Assembly: GCF_010671565.1 (NCBI RefSeq)
Contig: NZ_JAABOQ010000001.1
Coordinates: forward strand, 434,001-498,000
DNA: 64,000 nucleotides
Source: Spongiivirga citrea
GTDB lineage: Bacteria > Bacteroidota > Bacteroidia > Flavobacteriales > Flavobacteriaceae
Direction: 5' to 3'
Part shown: one piece after another, positions 27,135 to 35,979 of the stretch
Layout: each line of letters starts with the position of its first letter
How positions within the stretch are numbered: position 1 is the first letter of the stretch
Notes under the pieces: generated by a model
Told to the model about the DNA's origin: nothing
The model's database searches: none
What the model saw: the letters and a program-made list of their open reading frames with translations, nothing else
Translations under genes and position numbers: made by a program

Positions 27135-28466
27135 TTATTGGCCCTTATAATACCAAAAAGGAATTCTGGCAATACGCCAGTCCGAAGTATCCTTCCGCCA
27201 AATACGTTTTCGTTGAACATCTAAATAGTGTTTCCCTTCTTCGAGTCCCTTCAAGTTTACAAAAGTCTCAAAACCCAATTCGTCTTTTCTACTTTGCGCA
27301 AGAATAAAATCGCTTTTATACTTAACCGTATCGATTTTTATAGTAACAATCTCGTTGAAGGTCTTTAAATATTCTAATTTAATACTGTCCCGGTTTCGCC
27401 TGGGCGTATTATTACCATTATTAAATTGTAAATCAAAATGTAAACCTCGATCATCTTCTTCGGGCTCAATACCTTGATTAAAATCGAAAACAGCATCTTC
27501 TAGACCATCATCATAAACAATGAATACTTGTAAGTAAGGCTTTGTTATTACTTTAGATGGTATTGCCGCACGATTAATAAAAACATCGTCTTTGTCTTCA
27601 AGAAGATTCTCATAATTCCTATTGTTAGCATAAATCGAGTTCGACACATCAGAAGTCTCGAAATAATTTGAATTTTTGAAATATAAGGAGCTAGCAAATA
27701 ATATAATTATATACAAAGGCACGAGAATAAAACTCAAACGCTTACCAAACTTGTGATCTAGAAAATTGTAGACAAGGGGCCGGTATAGAAATGATAATGT
27801 AATGAAACTGAAAACCCAATAAACGGGAAAGTATATTTTAGAAATCCACTGTTTCTTTTTTAACCAACCTTGTGTAATAAAATCAAAAAAAGTTAGTAAC
27901 ATACCAAAGACAATGAAAAGCAACAAAGGAATACCTAATCCATTAGAAATGTAGCCTGGTAGATCATCGCTGCTAATTATGTAATTGGCTACCAGAAAAA
28001 TACAAAGTATAATAAGTGTAAACGAAAAAACATAAAAAATGAGTAAGAAAGAAATAGCAAAAATGACACTACAATAATTTTCAAGCGTTCCTATGTATCG
28101 ATCAAAAGATCCTATTTTCTTCTGAAGGTATTTTGTGAATTTTGGAGAGTAGTTCAAAGCCTCATAATCTATGTCCCCGGAAACATAGCGTAGTCCTAAG
28201 GCACCAATCCACAAACCTCTTAAAATAACATGCAGAAGTAAATTGAATAATAAAATAAAACATGAAATAAGAGCAATGTTTAATGTGATATACCCTGCAG
28301 GATTCTCTACATTTCTTGCCTCCGTAGCTGCAATACCAATTGGGTCTAAAGCAGTGAATAATCCGAAAATGGCAAAACCAGAAATAATAAGTTCTAATTG
28401 CCAGCTTTCTTCCTGTAATTTTTCCAGTAATTTTTTGAAGGAAGTTTTAGTGTAGTCGGTACTCAT
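27135..28466 (-). CDS. Large membrane protein of unknown function
   Basis: A 443-residue protein with several strongly hydrophobic segments in the first 260 residues (for example around 25-45, 55-80, 130-160, 180-200 and 240-260) and a hydrophilic C-terminal part (about 280-440) that may lie outside the membrane. I recognise no family or catalytic motif. The 11-base word AAGCAACCATT lies 25 bases upstream of its ATG, oriented towards it. It converges on the VOC gene three bases away. Confidence 0.78.
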   Translation of the reverse strand: MSTDYTKTSFKKLLEKLQEESWQLELIISGFAIFGLFTALDPIGIAATEARNVENPAGYITLNIALISCFILLFNLLLHVILRGLWIGALGLRYVSGDIDYEALNYSPKFTKYLQKKIGSFDRYIGTLENYCSVIFAISFLLIFYVFSFTLIILCIFLVANYIISSDDLPGYISNGLGIPLLLFIVFGMLLTFFDFITQGWLKKKQWISKIYFPVYWVFSFITLSFLYRPLVYNFLDHKFGKRLSFILVPLYIIILFASSLYFKNSNYFETSDVSNSIYANNRNYENLLEDKDDVFINRAAIPSKVITKPYLQVFIVYDDGLEDAVFDFNQGIEPEEDDRGLHFDLQFNNGNNTPRRNRDSIKLEYLKTFNEIVTIKIDTVKYKSDFILAQSRKDELGFETFVNLKGLEEGKHYLDVQRKRIWRKDTSDWRIARIPFWYYKGQ

Positions 28467-28491
28467 AAAAGTTGTTTAGTACTGTAAATAT

Positions 28492-28502
28492 AATGGTTGC
28501 TT
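28492..28502 (-). promoter_or_regulatory. AAGCAACCATT word before the large membrane protein gene
   Basis: An exact match, on the minus strand, to the word found before two FAS1 genes in this window. It lies 25 bases upstream of the ATG at 28466. A -10 counterpart is not obvious. Confidence 0.35.
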
Positions 28503-28536
28503 GAATTCGTTACACCTAATAAAGGAGACATCTATT

Positions 28537-29052
28537 TTACATATTAACAAATTCATAACCCGCTAATGGTTCGTTACGAAGATCAACCTCCGTTTCATTA
28601 AGCAGAACACCATGCTCTAAATATGCTTTTAAATTAGCGAGCCAAAAGGTCCAGCCATTACTACAACCATAATGAATATCGAGTTTGTTTTTATCATCAG
28701 TCGGTATGTTAGATTGTATAAGCTCTAGCAAAACTGCATCTCCTTTTTGATACATGTTTACTTCAACTTTACAATCACCAGCAAAACTCCAAGCTATACT
28801 ATCTTTTCCATTTGCAGCCATTACTTTTCCTTTTTCTGCAGTATCCCAATTATGCCACATCCAAGTATATGAATCTCCTTCTTGAATAAATTCTCCTGGT
28901 ACTCGCACGCTACCAGAATCAGAAATATACTCAGCATTACGAAGAAACCATGAAGCAATGCCATCAGCAGTGCCCCAACACCAATACAATTTTTCGAGTG
29001 TTGTTTTAATGTAAATCTTTTTAGTGAACGAATCGAAACCTAACTTTTTCAT
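28537..29052 (-). CDS. START-like (SRPBCC) domain protein
   Basis: A 171-residue protein with an AHSA1/START-type layout (FTKKIYIKTTLEKLYWCWG, IASWFLRNAEY, WHNWD, NGWTFWLANLKAYLEHG). It probably binds a hydrophobic ligand. It overlaps the upstream beta-lactamase-fold gene by four bases (ATGA), so the two are probably translated together. It lacks a signal peptide. Confidence 0.84.
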   Translation of the reverse strand: MKKLGFDSFTKKIYIKTTLEKLYWCWGTADGIASWFLRNAEYISDSGSVRVPGEFIQEGDSYTWMWHNWDTAEKGKVMAANGKDSIAWSFAGDCKVEVNMYQKGDAVLLELIQSNIPTDDKNKLDIHYGCSNGWTFWLANLKAYLEHGVLLNETEVDLRNEPLAGYEFVNM

Positions 29053-30206
29053 TGGTCTTGCGTTTTTCTATTTAGTTCATATTGATATACCTGACGTCCT
29101 AATTCAGCTAAAAAAGGAATTCCAACCTCATCATATTCATAGGTATCATCATTAAAAATTTGATTTTCATTGACATGAATTGTGGCTGTCAGAATAAAAG
29201 CGATCTTATTTTCATAATCAGTAATGTAAGCACAGTCCGTTAAATATCCATAAGCATACCCCACCTTGTTATAAACTGAAACATTAGCAGGAATCGGGTC
29301 TTTTTTATCGCCGTACATGAAAAACTTAACGTAACTATCATAGTAGGTCTCGGGATCATATTTTTTGAACTTTACATCCTTTGGTAACGTTGACATCGCC
29401 ACAATGAGAAACTCTCTATCTACTTTACTGATATCAAAACGCTTCTGTTCGTCGAACAAATTAGGAATCACTAACTGCTTCATGCTATTGTGCATGGCGC
29501 TTAGTGAATAATAATTCTTTTCAGAAAAATCCATAGGTTTTTCTATTAGCTTACCTCCTTCTTTATATCCTTTTCCTTTACTAACTTTAGTAATGGCTAT
29601 TGGCATAACTACCTGATTCTTGATACTTTCTTGTCGATGCGCTAAACTATCCCCTATGAAAAACATCATTGTTTTGGTTTCATTTTTTGCAGAATTAGGA
29701 ATAGATAATCGGTGTGCCAATCGCGAAGGCACTAGACCTTTTTCTTCCATTTTTTGATTGATATAATCTCGGCCTAAAAATTCATACAATCGGTTAAAAG
29801 CGGCATTATCGCTTACAGCGAAAATTTCGATGATATCTTTTGATATGGTATGTTGAATGCTGTCGCCTTCGAATTGATAAGGTGTATTTCTATTTACATT
29901 GATATTGTTCTGCTGCATTGCCTTCAATTTCTCTAAAGCAAGAAAGGCAATTGGCATTTTTACAGTACTAGCAGGATAGAAGTATTGATTATTATCTAGC
30001 TGAAAACTGTGATCTGTAAAGTAAGGCTTGCCAACACTATCTCGATCAATCTGGGTGTACAGTATTTGCACCTCATGACCTTCAAGATCATTCATTACTT
30101 TTTTAAGAATAGGATTATCTGCATCCAAAATCTTTTCAATCGGTGTTTGATCTTTTTTACAAGACACCATAAATAGTATCGCAAAAAGAATGGTCAGTCG
30201 GCTCAT
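29049..30206 (-). CDS. Serine hydrolase lipoprotein, class A beta-lactamase fold
   Basis: A 385-residue lipoprotein (Cys about 16 in MVSCKK). The catalytic motifs of class A beta-lactamases and related serine enzymes are present: SxxK as S80-T-V-K83, SDN at 132-134 in VSDNAAFNRL, and KVG at 314-316 in place of the usual KTG. I could not place the class A Glu of the omega loop. It may therefore be a beta-lactamase-like carboxypeptidase or hydrolase rather than a true beta-lactamase. It overlaps the START-like gene. A strong terminator separates it from lysA upstream. Confidence 0.83.
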   Translation of the reverse strand: MSRLTILFAILFMVSCKKDQTPIEKILDADNPILKKVMNDLEGHEVQILYTQIDRDSVGKPYFTDHSFQLDNNQYFYPASTVKMPIAFLALEKLKAMQQNNINVNRNTPYQFEGDSIQHTISKDIIEIFAVSDNAAFNRLYEFLGRDYINQKMEEKGLVPSRLAHRLSIPNSAKNETKTMMFFIGDSLAHRQESIKNQVVMPIAITKVSKGKGYKEGGKLIEKPMDFSEKNYYSLSAMHNSMKQLVIPNLFDEQKRFDISKVDREFLIVAMSTLPKDVKFKKYDPETYYDSYVKFFMYGDKKDPIPANVSVYNKVGYAYGYLTDCAYITDYENKIAFILTATIHVNENQIFNDDTYEYDEVGIPFLAELGRQVYQYELNRKTQDQ

Positions 30207-30232
30207 GGATTGGCTGTTTATCTTTTAAAGAT

Positions 30233-30262
30233 AAAAAAAGCCCTAACAATAATGTTAAGGCT
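30233..30262 (-). terminator. Intrinsic terminator after lysA
   Basis: On the minus strand a ten-base arm (AGCCTTAACA, 30262-30253) pairs with its partner 30248-30239 around an ATTA-type loop, with one mismatch, and is followed by seven T. It sits 23 bases after the lysA stop and before the beta-lactamase-fold gene. Confidence 0.82.
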
Positions 30263-30284
30263 TGTGTATTAAACTTAGATATGT

Positions 30285-31523
30285 CTATTTAACCAACACT
30301 TCTTTATTCAATGCTATTGATAAATCAACATCAACTTGATTATGAAGTAGATCGTCAAAGGTTTCCCTCTTACGAATTAAGTGGGCTTTATTTTGATGCC
30401 ATAGGACTTCGGCAGGACGGTATCGTGAATTGTAATTAGATGCCATGGTCATGCAATAAGCACCAGCATTTTTGAAGCAGAGAATATCGCCTTCTGATAT
30501 TTCATTAATACGACGATTGTTAGCAAACGTATCCGTTTCACAGATATAACCAACCACTGAATAAAAACGCTCACGTCCTTTTGGATTGGATATATTTTCT
30601 ATTTCATGCTGCGAACCATACAACATCGGACGGATTAAATGATTAAAACCAGAATCTACCTGCGCAAAAACGGTTGATGTGGTTTGTTTTACCACATTTA
30701 CCTTGGCAAGAAAATATCCTGCTTCACTTACCAAAAATTTACCTGGTTCAAAAGCTAGGGTGAGATCTCGACCATATTCGGTACAGAACTCATTAAATCT
30801 AGTTGACAATTTTTCTCCTAGCTCTTCTATATTTGTTTCTATATCGCCAGCTTTATAGGGCACTTTAAATCCGCTACCAAAATCGATAAATTCTAGATCT
30901 TTAAAATTCTTGGCGGTCTCAAACAAGATTTCAGAAGCATACAGGAATACATCGATATCTAAAATATCACTTCCTGTGTGCATGTGAATACCGTTAATGT
31001 TCATTCCCGTATTTTCAACAATGCGCAACAAATGTGGAATTTGGTGGATGCTTATTCCGAATTTGGAATCGATATGACCTACCGAAATATTGGTATTCCC
31101 TCCTGCCATTACATGCGGATTAATTCTAATACAAACAGGAACGTCCGGATGTCTGGTACCGAACTGTTCGAGAATTGAAAGATTATCAATATTTATTTGA
31201 GCTCCTAGTGAAGTAACTTCTTCTATTTCTTGCAGCGAGACACCGTTTGGAGTAAAAATAATTCGCTCGGCAGCAAAGCCAGCTGCCAAACCAAGTTTCA
31301 CCTCTTGAATAGAAACAGTATCAAGACCAGCTCCTAATTGGTTCATCAATTTTAAAATAGAGATATTGCTGAGCGCTTTACAAGCGTAATTAAGTCTTAA
31401 ATTTGGTACAGCGCCAAATGCATTATTAAGTCGATTGTATTGATTGACAATAGTGTCGGAGTCATATACATATAATGGGCTGCCAAATTCAGACGCCACA
31501 TTTAAAAGATCGGTCGTATTCAT
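30285..31523 (-). CDS. lysA: Diaminopimelate decarboxylase
   Basis: PLP-dependent decarboxylation of meso-diaminopimelate to lysine. The PLP lysine is K49 in LNYACKALSN. GSGFKVPY, EPGKFLVSEAG and CETDTFANN match the family's phosphate- and substrate-binding segments. At 412 residues it is the usual length. It is divergent from the LON-domain gene and ends at an intrinsic terminator. Confidence 0.95.
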   Translation of the reverse strand: MNTTDLLNVASEFGSPLYVYDSDTIVNQYNRLNNAFGAVPNLRLNYACKALSNISILKLMNQLGAGLDTVSIQEVKLGLAAGFAAERIIFTPNGVSLQEIEEVTSLGAQINIDNLSILEQFGTRHPDVPVCIRINPHVMAGGNTNISVGHIDSKFGISIHQIPHLLRIVENTGMNINGIHMHTGSDILDIDVFLYASEILFETAKNFKDLEFIDFGSGFKVPYKAGDIETNIEELGEKLSTRFNEFCTEYGRDLTLAFEPGKFLVSEAGYFLAKVNVVKQTTSTVFAQVDSGFNHLIRPMLYGSQHEIENISNPKGRERFYSVVGYICETDTFANNRRINEISEGDILCFKNAGAYCMTMASNYNSRYRPAEVLWHQNKAHLIRKRETFDDLLHNQVDVDLSIALNKEVLVK

Positions 31524-31598
31524 GTTCTAATTTTTGATAAAACTAGTAATGATGTTTTTCTGAAACAAATTCCAATATTGATTTTTATAAATTTACAA

Positions 31599-31615
31599 CA
31601 AAATGTTGTATTTAT
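31599..31615. repeat. Short palindrome in the lysA/LON-domain divergent gap
   Basis: TACAACA-AAA-TGTTGTA forms seven-base arms around a three-base centre (about 31594-31612). It lies in the divergent region and could be an operator, but no regulator is indicated and the sequence is AT-rich. The placement is approximate by a few bases. Confidence 0.3.
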
Positions 31616-31617
31616 AA

Positions 31618-31625
31618 CAAATATA
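31618..31625 (-). promoter_or_regulatory. Candidate -7 box TATATTTG for lysA
   Basis: It matches TAnnTTTG on the minus strand, 94 bases upstream of the lysA start. No -33 TTG is in place, so this is a weak call. Confidence 0.35.
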
Positions 31626-31666
31626 AATTATTGATATTTTCGTACATTTAAAATGAAAAAGAAAAA

Positions 31667-32311
31667 ATGTCTGAAATCCTGCCACTATTCCCCCTACAAC
31701 TAGTTGCTTATCCTGGCGAGCGTATTCCGCTACATATTTTTGAAGACCGGTACCAGCAATTGATTCAAGATTGTGAAGAACTGGACATCACTTTTGGCAT
31801 TCCAGCTGTTGTTGATGATCAACTAAAATATGGCACCGAAATAAAATTGGATTCCGTAGTAAACCGATATGAGAATGGAGCTTCTGATATTATTTGCGTA
31901 GCGGGTCGGGTTTTTAAGATAGATGATTTTATCAATCCGCTTGAAGACAAACTATATGCCGGTGGTCGCGTTACCTGGATTAGTGATATTGATGATGGTA
32001 CTGAAGCACAACGTAACCTTCTCTTTCAACTAATTAATAAATTGTACGATCTTATAGATACCGATCTTCCTAAAGATATTGACACGGTAACCAACAGCTA
32101 TCAATACGCCCATAGAATTGGGATGAGCATTAAGCAAGAACATGACCTTCTTGGTCTTACCAGTGAACAGGAAAGGTTACAATTTATGATCGATCATATT
32201 CGTGAAATCATTCCGGTGCTCGACGAGGTGAATCGAACAAAATCCATCATCCAAATGAATGGTCATTTTCGCAACTACGACCCACTAGATTTTAAAGACT
32301 TCTCTGTCTAA
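31667..32311 (+). CDS. LON peptidase substrate-binding domain protein
   Basis: A 214-residue stand-alone LON N-terminal (PUA-like) domain protein: LPLFPLQLVAYPGERIPLHIFEDRY at the start is the family signature (quoted part FPLQLVAYPGERIPLHIF). It has no ATPase or protease domain. Such proteins are cytosolic with an undefined role in substrate recognition. It stands alone, divergent from lysA. Confidence 0.9.
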   Translation: MSEILPLFPLQLVAYPGERIPLHIFEDRYQQLIQDCEELDITFGIPAVVDDQLKYGTEIKLDSVVNRYENGASDIICVAGRVFKIDDFINPLEDKLYAGGRVTWISDIDDGTEAQRNLLFQLINKLYDLIDTDLPKDIDTVTNSYQYAHRIGMSIKQEHDLLGLTSEQERLQFMIDHIREIIPVLDEVNRTKSIIQMNGHFRNYDPLDFKDFSV

Positions 32312-32364
32312 TTCCTTTTTGTAAAGTTGCCACTAATTATATCGAAATTCTCTAAATGGTTTCC

Positions 32365-32372
32365 TATTTTTG
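32365..32372 (+). promoter_or_regulatory. Candidate -7 box TATTTTTG for sucC
   Basis: It matches TAnnTTTG, 34 bases upstream of the sucC ATG. No TTG is seen 19 bases further up. Confidence 0.4.
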
Positions 32373-32405
32373 CAATCGTATAAAGCATAATAGCATTCAA
32401 CCAAG

Positions 32406-33602
32406 ATGAATTTACACGAATATCAAGGAAAAGAAATATTAAACAGTTTCGGTGTTCGCATACAACGCGGTATCGTAGCTCAAAATAAAAATGAAGCAGT
32501 AGCTGCTGCAAAGCAACTAACCGCTGAAACAGGAACAGGGTGGCATGTAATAAAAGCCCAAGTTCATGCAGGTGGTCGTGGTAAAGGTGGTGGCGTTAAA
32601 CTTGCCAAAAACCTTGAACAAGTAGAAGAAATTGCTGGACAGATTATCGGGATGAACTTGATCACTCCGCAAACATCTGCTGAAGGTAAAAAAGTACATC
32701 AAGTATTGGTTGCTGAAGATGTTTACTATCCTACTGAAGGTGGTGAAACAAAAGAGTTTTATATGTCAGTTTTATTAAACCGTTCTAGCGGTCGGAATAT
32801 GATCATGTACAGTACCGAAGGTGGTATGGACATTGAGACTGTTGCAGAAGAAACGCCGCATTTAATTTTTACCGAAGAGATCGATCCATCTGTAGGATTA
32901 ATGCCGTTTCAAGCAAGAAGGGTTGCATTTAACCTAGGTTTAAGTGGAGCTGCATTTAAAGATATGACCAAATTCGTATCAGCTTTATATAAGGCCTATG
33001 TTAGTTCAGACGCTTCATTATTTGAGATTAATCCTGTTTTAAAAACAACTGATGATAAAATCATGGCTGTCGATGCCAAGGTAACGATAGATGATAACGC
33101 ATTGTACAGACATAGAGACTATGTTGATATGCGCGATCTTCGTGAGGAGAATCCTATTGAAGTTGAAGCCAAAGAAGTTGGATTAAACTACGTAGATCTT
33201 GACGGAAATGTTGGCTGTATGGTAAATGGTGCTGGCCTCGCTATGGCAACTATGGACCTTATCAAGCAAGCTGGAGGTGAACCTGCAAACTTTTTAGATG
33301 TTGGTGGTACTGCTGATGCGAAGCGCGTTGAGGAAGCCTTCCGTATCATTCTAAAAGACCCTAATGTAAAAGCAATCTTAATCAACATTTTTGGTGGTAT
33401 CGTTCGTTGTGATCGTGTAGCACAAGGTGTTGTTGATGCTTATAAGAATATGGGTGATGCTATTAAAGTGCCAATCATCGTAAGATTGCAAGGTACAAAT
33501 GCAGATATCGCAAAAGAATTAATTGACAATTCAGGACTGGATGTACAATCGGCTGTACAGTTTCAAGAAGCAGCTGACAAAGTACAGGCTGTTATCGGAT
33601 AA
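32406..33602 (+). CDS. sucC: Succinate-CoA ligase (ADP-forming) beta subunit
   Basis: TCA-cycle enzyme that couples succinyl-CoA cleavage to ATP synthesis, in complex with the alpha subunit SucD (no sucD in the window). The ATP-grasp opening MNLHEYQGKEIL, VHAGGRGKGGGVKLAKN, and FEINPVLKTTDDKIMAVDAKV are characteristic, as is FLDVGGTADAKRVEEAF in the ligase domain. Length 398 is normal. It ends at a strong hairpin shared with the converging M64 gene. Confidence 0.97.
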   Translation: MNLHEYQGKEILNSFGVRIQRGIVAQNKNEAVAAAKQLTAETGTGWHVIKAQVHAGGRGKGGGVKLAKNLEQVEEIAGQIIGMNLITPQTSAEGKKVHQVLVAEDVYYPTEGGETKEFYMSVLLNRSSGRNMIMYSTEGGMDIETVAEETPHLIFTEEIDPSVGLMPFQARRVAFNLGLSGAAFKDMTKFVSALYKAYVSSDASLFEINPVLKTTDDKIMAVDAKVTIDDNALYRHRDYVDMRDLREENPIEVEAKEVGLNYVDLDGNVGCMVNGAGLAMATMDLIKQAGGEPANFLDVGGTADAKRVEEAFRIILKDPNVKAILINIFGGIVRCDRVAQGVVDAYKNMGDAIKVPIIVRLQGTNADIAKELIDNSGLDVQSAVQFQEAADKVQAVIG

Positions 33603-33631
33603 ATTATCTTAATCAGATAAATAATATTTAG

Positions 33632-33668
33632 AAATAAGAGGGAGATTTTTTCTTCCTCTTATTTTTTT
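33632..33668. terminator. Bidirectional intrinsic terminator between sucC and the M64 peptidase gene
   Basis: The arms AAATAAGAGG (33632-33641) and CCTCTTATTT (33655-33664) pair. The stem is extended inward by five more pairs, one of them G-T, to a T-rich loop. A run of seven T (33662-33668) follows on the plus strand and A-rich sequence precedes on the other side. The M64 stop (33661-33659) lies inside the hairpin. Confidence 0.85.
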
Positions 33669-34663
33669 GTCGACACACAACCTTGAAGAGGTAAATAAAG
33701 TTTTGAGGTTCCTTGCTTCGATGATCTTACAAACTCATCATTATTGATAAAATCATCTTCAAAAGAATAAGGTAATTCGTTTATTTCATGAATTCGTTTT
33801 ACTATTTGCTCCCTTGACGGTGTATTGAAGAACCTCCATCCTCCTTTCATTAAACTTTCCTGTTCCGGTCGCCAGACATTATTTGGCACATAACCCCCAC
33901 CTTCATAGGCTCCAACAAAATCAGAATAGTTTGGATGGGCTGCAATGTAATTCCATTTTATAGCCGTTAGATCATTTGTATTATCTAGGTTATTAACGAA
34001 GGATGCATCATAATTCTCATCTCGATTTTCTTCAAAAAAATATTCATCCGCCAAGCCACCTAAAGCATGACCCACCTCATGAACCATTGTTTCTAAATTA
34101 TTCTCACTAGCAATTGCCATTATTCCATTGGCCGCTCCGTTAATAAAACTTCCCTTTGATACAATCATAATTAAATGAATGTTTTCTCGGGCTGGCACCG
34201 CTCTTTCGGCATATTTATAAACTACTTCCTCATCATTAACAAATACAATTGCTCTTGGTGCATTAAAAAAATTGTTTTCAGAAAGCCTGAGGTCCAATGC
34301 CGTATCGTACGTTGTATCATTAAAGCCATCGACTCCTGTCTCCTGAGATTCAGTATAAACTATATGAACATTAAAAAACTGCTCTCGTCCTTTGAATGGT
34401 GGAATCGTAAATAAAAAATCAATCTGTTCCTTCACTTCTTGCTCATAGGCCCCGTTAATTTGTAGATCATTTCTAACAAAGCCGTCCCCCATAATCACAA
34501 TATTTACCCCTTTCGAATTATTGGCAAATAGCGTTTCAACCTCTCCGTCCTTATGGAGGTCAGATTCTTCTATCTCTGGTTGAAAGCTCGGATCAATTCG
34601 CGAGTCTTCATAACCAGAACAGGATACTAGCAGAATTGTGAGAACCAATATCACATACTTCAT
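33659..34663 (-). CDS. M64-type metallopeptidase lipoprotein
   Basis: A 334-residue lipoprotein (Cys about 15 in LLVSCSG). The zinc site HEVGH is at 195-199 and the third ligand lies in the following GGLADEY (HExxHxxGxxD arrangement), as in IgA-peptidase-like M64 enzymes. GVNIVIMGDGF and MKGGWRFFN are further family signs. It is probably an extracellular protease; the substrate is unknown. Its last codons lie in a shared terminator. Confidence 0.9.
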   Translation of the reverse strand: MKYVILVLTILLVSCSGYEDSRIDPSFQPEIEESDLHKDGEVETLFANNSKGVNIVIMGDGFVRNDLQINGAYEQEVKEQIDFLFTIPPFKGREQFFNVHIVYTESQETGVDGFNDTTYDTALDLRLSENNFFNAPRAIVFVNDEEVVYKYAERAVPARENIHLIMIVSKGSFINGAANGIMAIASENNLETMVHEVGHALGGLADEYFFEENRDENYDASFVNNLDNTNDLTAIKWNYIAAHPNYSDFVGAYEGGGYVPNNVWRPEQESLMKGGWRFFNTPSREQIVKRIHEINELPYSFEDDFINNDEFVRSSKQGTSKLYLPLQGCVSTKK

Positions 34664-34807
34664 ACACTAAGAATAGTTATTCGCTCCACATTGAAACAGC
34701 GTTAACAAATTGCCAATCAACGTTAAAGTACGTTAAAAGGTAAAACGGCTTGTAACACTTCTTATTGTTTGACCGTCTTTATAGTATCAATCATTAAATA
34801 GAACATT

Positions 34808-35149
34808 ATGAAAAAAATCAGTGTTTTCTTATTGGCAACCGTTTTTGCCGTAGGAAGTGTTCTCGCGAACGAAACAGAACCAAAAACAATTAACAACGCA
34901 GCCATTTCTGCCGAAATGACTAAGCTCTTAAAAACCCCAGAATTTGATTTAAATGAGGATGTAAGAACCTTAGTAAAATTTACATTAAATGACGAAAATG
35001 AAATTGTCGTTTTATCAATCGACTCTAAAGATCAGCGTGTAAGAAGCTATATAAAATCTAGCTTAAACTATAAAAAACTTGACACTAAAGTTAACAAGGA
35101 AGACTTACCAGAATTCAAACTTCCTGTAACTATTAAGAAAAGTAAATAA
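34808..35149 (+). CDS. Small exported protein of unknown function
   Basis: A 113-residue protein with a clean signal peptide cleaved near ANETEP (about residue 21). The mature part (about 90 residues) is rich in charged residues with a VRTLVKFTLNDENEIVVLSI strand-turn pattern and a basic C terminus. Similar small exported proteins are common in Flavobacteriia; the function is unknown. A hairpin follows at 35168-35204. Confidence 0.75.
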   Translation: MKKISVFLLATVFAVGSVLANETEPKTINNAAISAEMTKLLKTPEFDLNEDVRTLVKFTLNDENEIVVLSIDSKDQRVRSYIKSSLNYKKLDTKVNKEDLPEFKLPVTIKKSK

Positions 35150-35167
35150 CAAACAAACCTTAGGAGA

Positions 35168-35204
35168 AAGAATCCGATTTTGACAGGTTCAAAGTCGGGT
35201 TCTT
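35168..35204 (+). terminator. Probable terminator after the small exported protein
   Basis: A 16-pair hairpin with two G-T pairs (arms 35168-35183 and 35189-35204) and a five-base loop. The tail is only moderately T-rich, so termination is plausible rather than certain. Confidence 0.6.
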
Positions 35205-35351
35205 ATTATATAAAACAAAAAAGTGTCATTTTGACATTGTTTTTTATTCCAAAGATGACAGAACGGCAGTTTTTATTAACTGGTATATAATTTGACTAGT
35301 ATTCATTGAATTTGAAAGTTAATATTCAATCAAACTTAAAAATATAAGACA

Positions 35352-35786
35352 ATGGGTTTAGTTAAAAGAAAAAATGATATTTGGTTTCCTTCTTTATTAG
35401 AAGATGTTTTAGGAAATGATTTTTTAGGCAATACAGCATTAAAATCATTTAAAAATAGCACCCCATCGGTGAACATTATAGAATCTGATGCTAATTTCAC
35501 TTTAGAAGTTGCAGCACCAGGGCTAAAAAAAGAAGATTTTAACATTGCATTAGACAACGATGTGTTGAGTATTGCATCTAATAGAAAAGACGAAACAACA
35601 GAAAAAGAAGGTAATTATACAAGACGGGAATTTAATTATGTTGAGTTCAAACGTTCTTTTACAATTCCAGAAACTGTAAACAGCGAAGACATTAACGCTG
35701 TATATGAAAATGGAATTTTAGTAATTACACTTCCTAAAAAAGAAGAAGCAAAAGTACCTGCGAAACGCGAAATATCGATCGCATAA
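35352..35786 (+). CDS. Hsp20 / alpha-crystallin small heat shock protein
   Basis: A 144-residue ATP-independent holdase. The alpha-crystallin domain begins at about 37 (TPSVNIIESDANFTLEVAAPG), with LKKEDFNIALDNDVLSI and the C-terminal domain signature YENGILVITLPKKEE. The N-terminal region is short. It has its own strong terminator (35846-35879), so it is probably monocistronic. Heat regulation cannot be judged from the sequence. Confidence 0.93.
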   Translation: MGLVKRKNDIWFPSLLEDVLGNDFLGNTALKSFKNSTPSVNIIESDANFTLEVAAPGLKKEDFNIALDNDVLSIASNRKDETTEKEGNYTRREFNYVEFKRSFTIPETVNSEDINAVYENGILVITLPKKEEAKVPAKREISIA

Positions 35787-35845
35787 TAGGGTATAAAGAT
35801 TTTCCAGTGTTTGCTAGGATGCTGGAAGTTTGGTTAGTTAGTTTG

Positions 35846-35879
35846 AAAGCGTCCCGTGATTTTACGGGACGCTTTTTTT
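35846..35879 (+). terminator. Strong intrinsic terminator after hsp20
   Basis: A perfect 12-pair stem (arms 35846-35857 and 35864-35875, core AGCGTCCCGT) with a six-base loop and a T-run at 35873-35879. Confidence 0.92.
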
Positions 35880-35979
35880 ATACAACACCCTAGAAATCTA
35901 TTTCTTACAATTTAACAAGTAGGGTTAATGACCTAAGAGTTGTTATAATTACGGTAATAACCCCAAAACCACCATTATT

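Noticed and set aside
29049-30206. Calling the serine hydrolase an antibiotic resistance beta-lactamase
   Set aside because: KVG replaces KTG and the class A general base Glu was not found. The fold alone does not show resistance.
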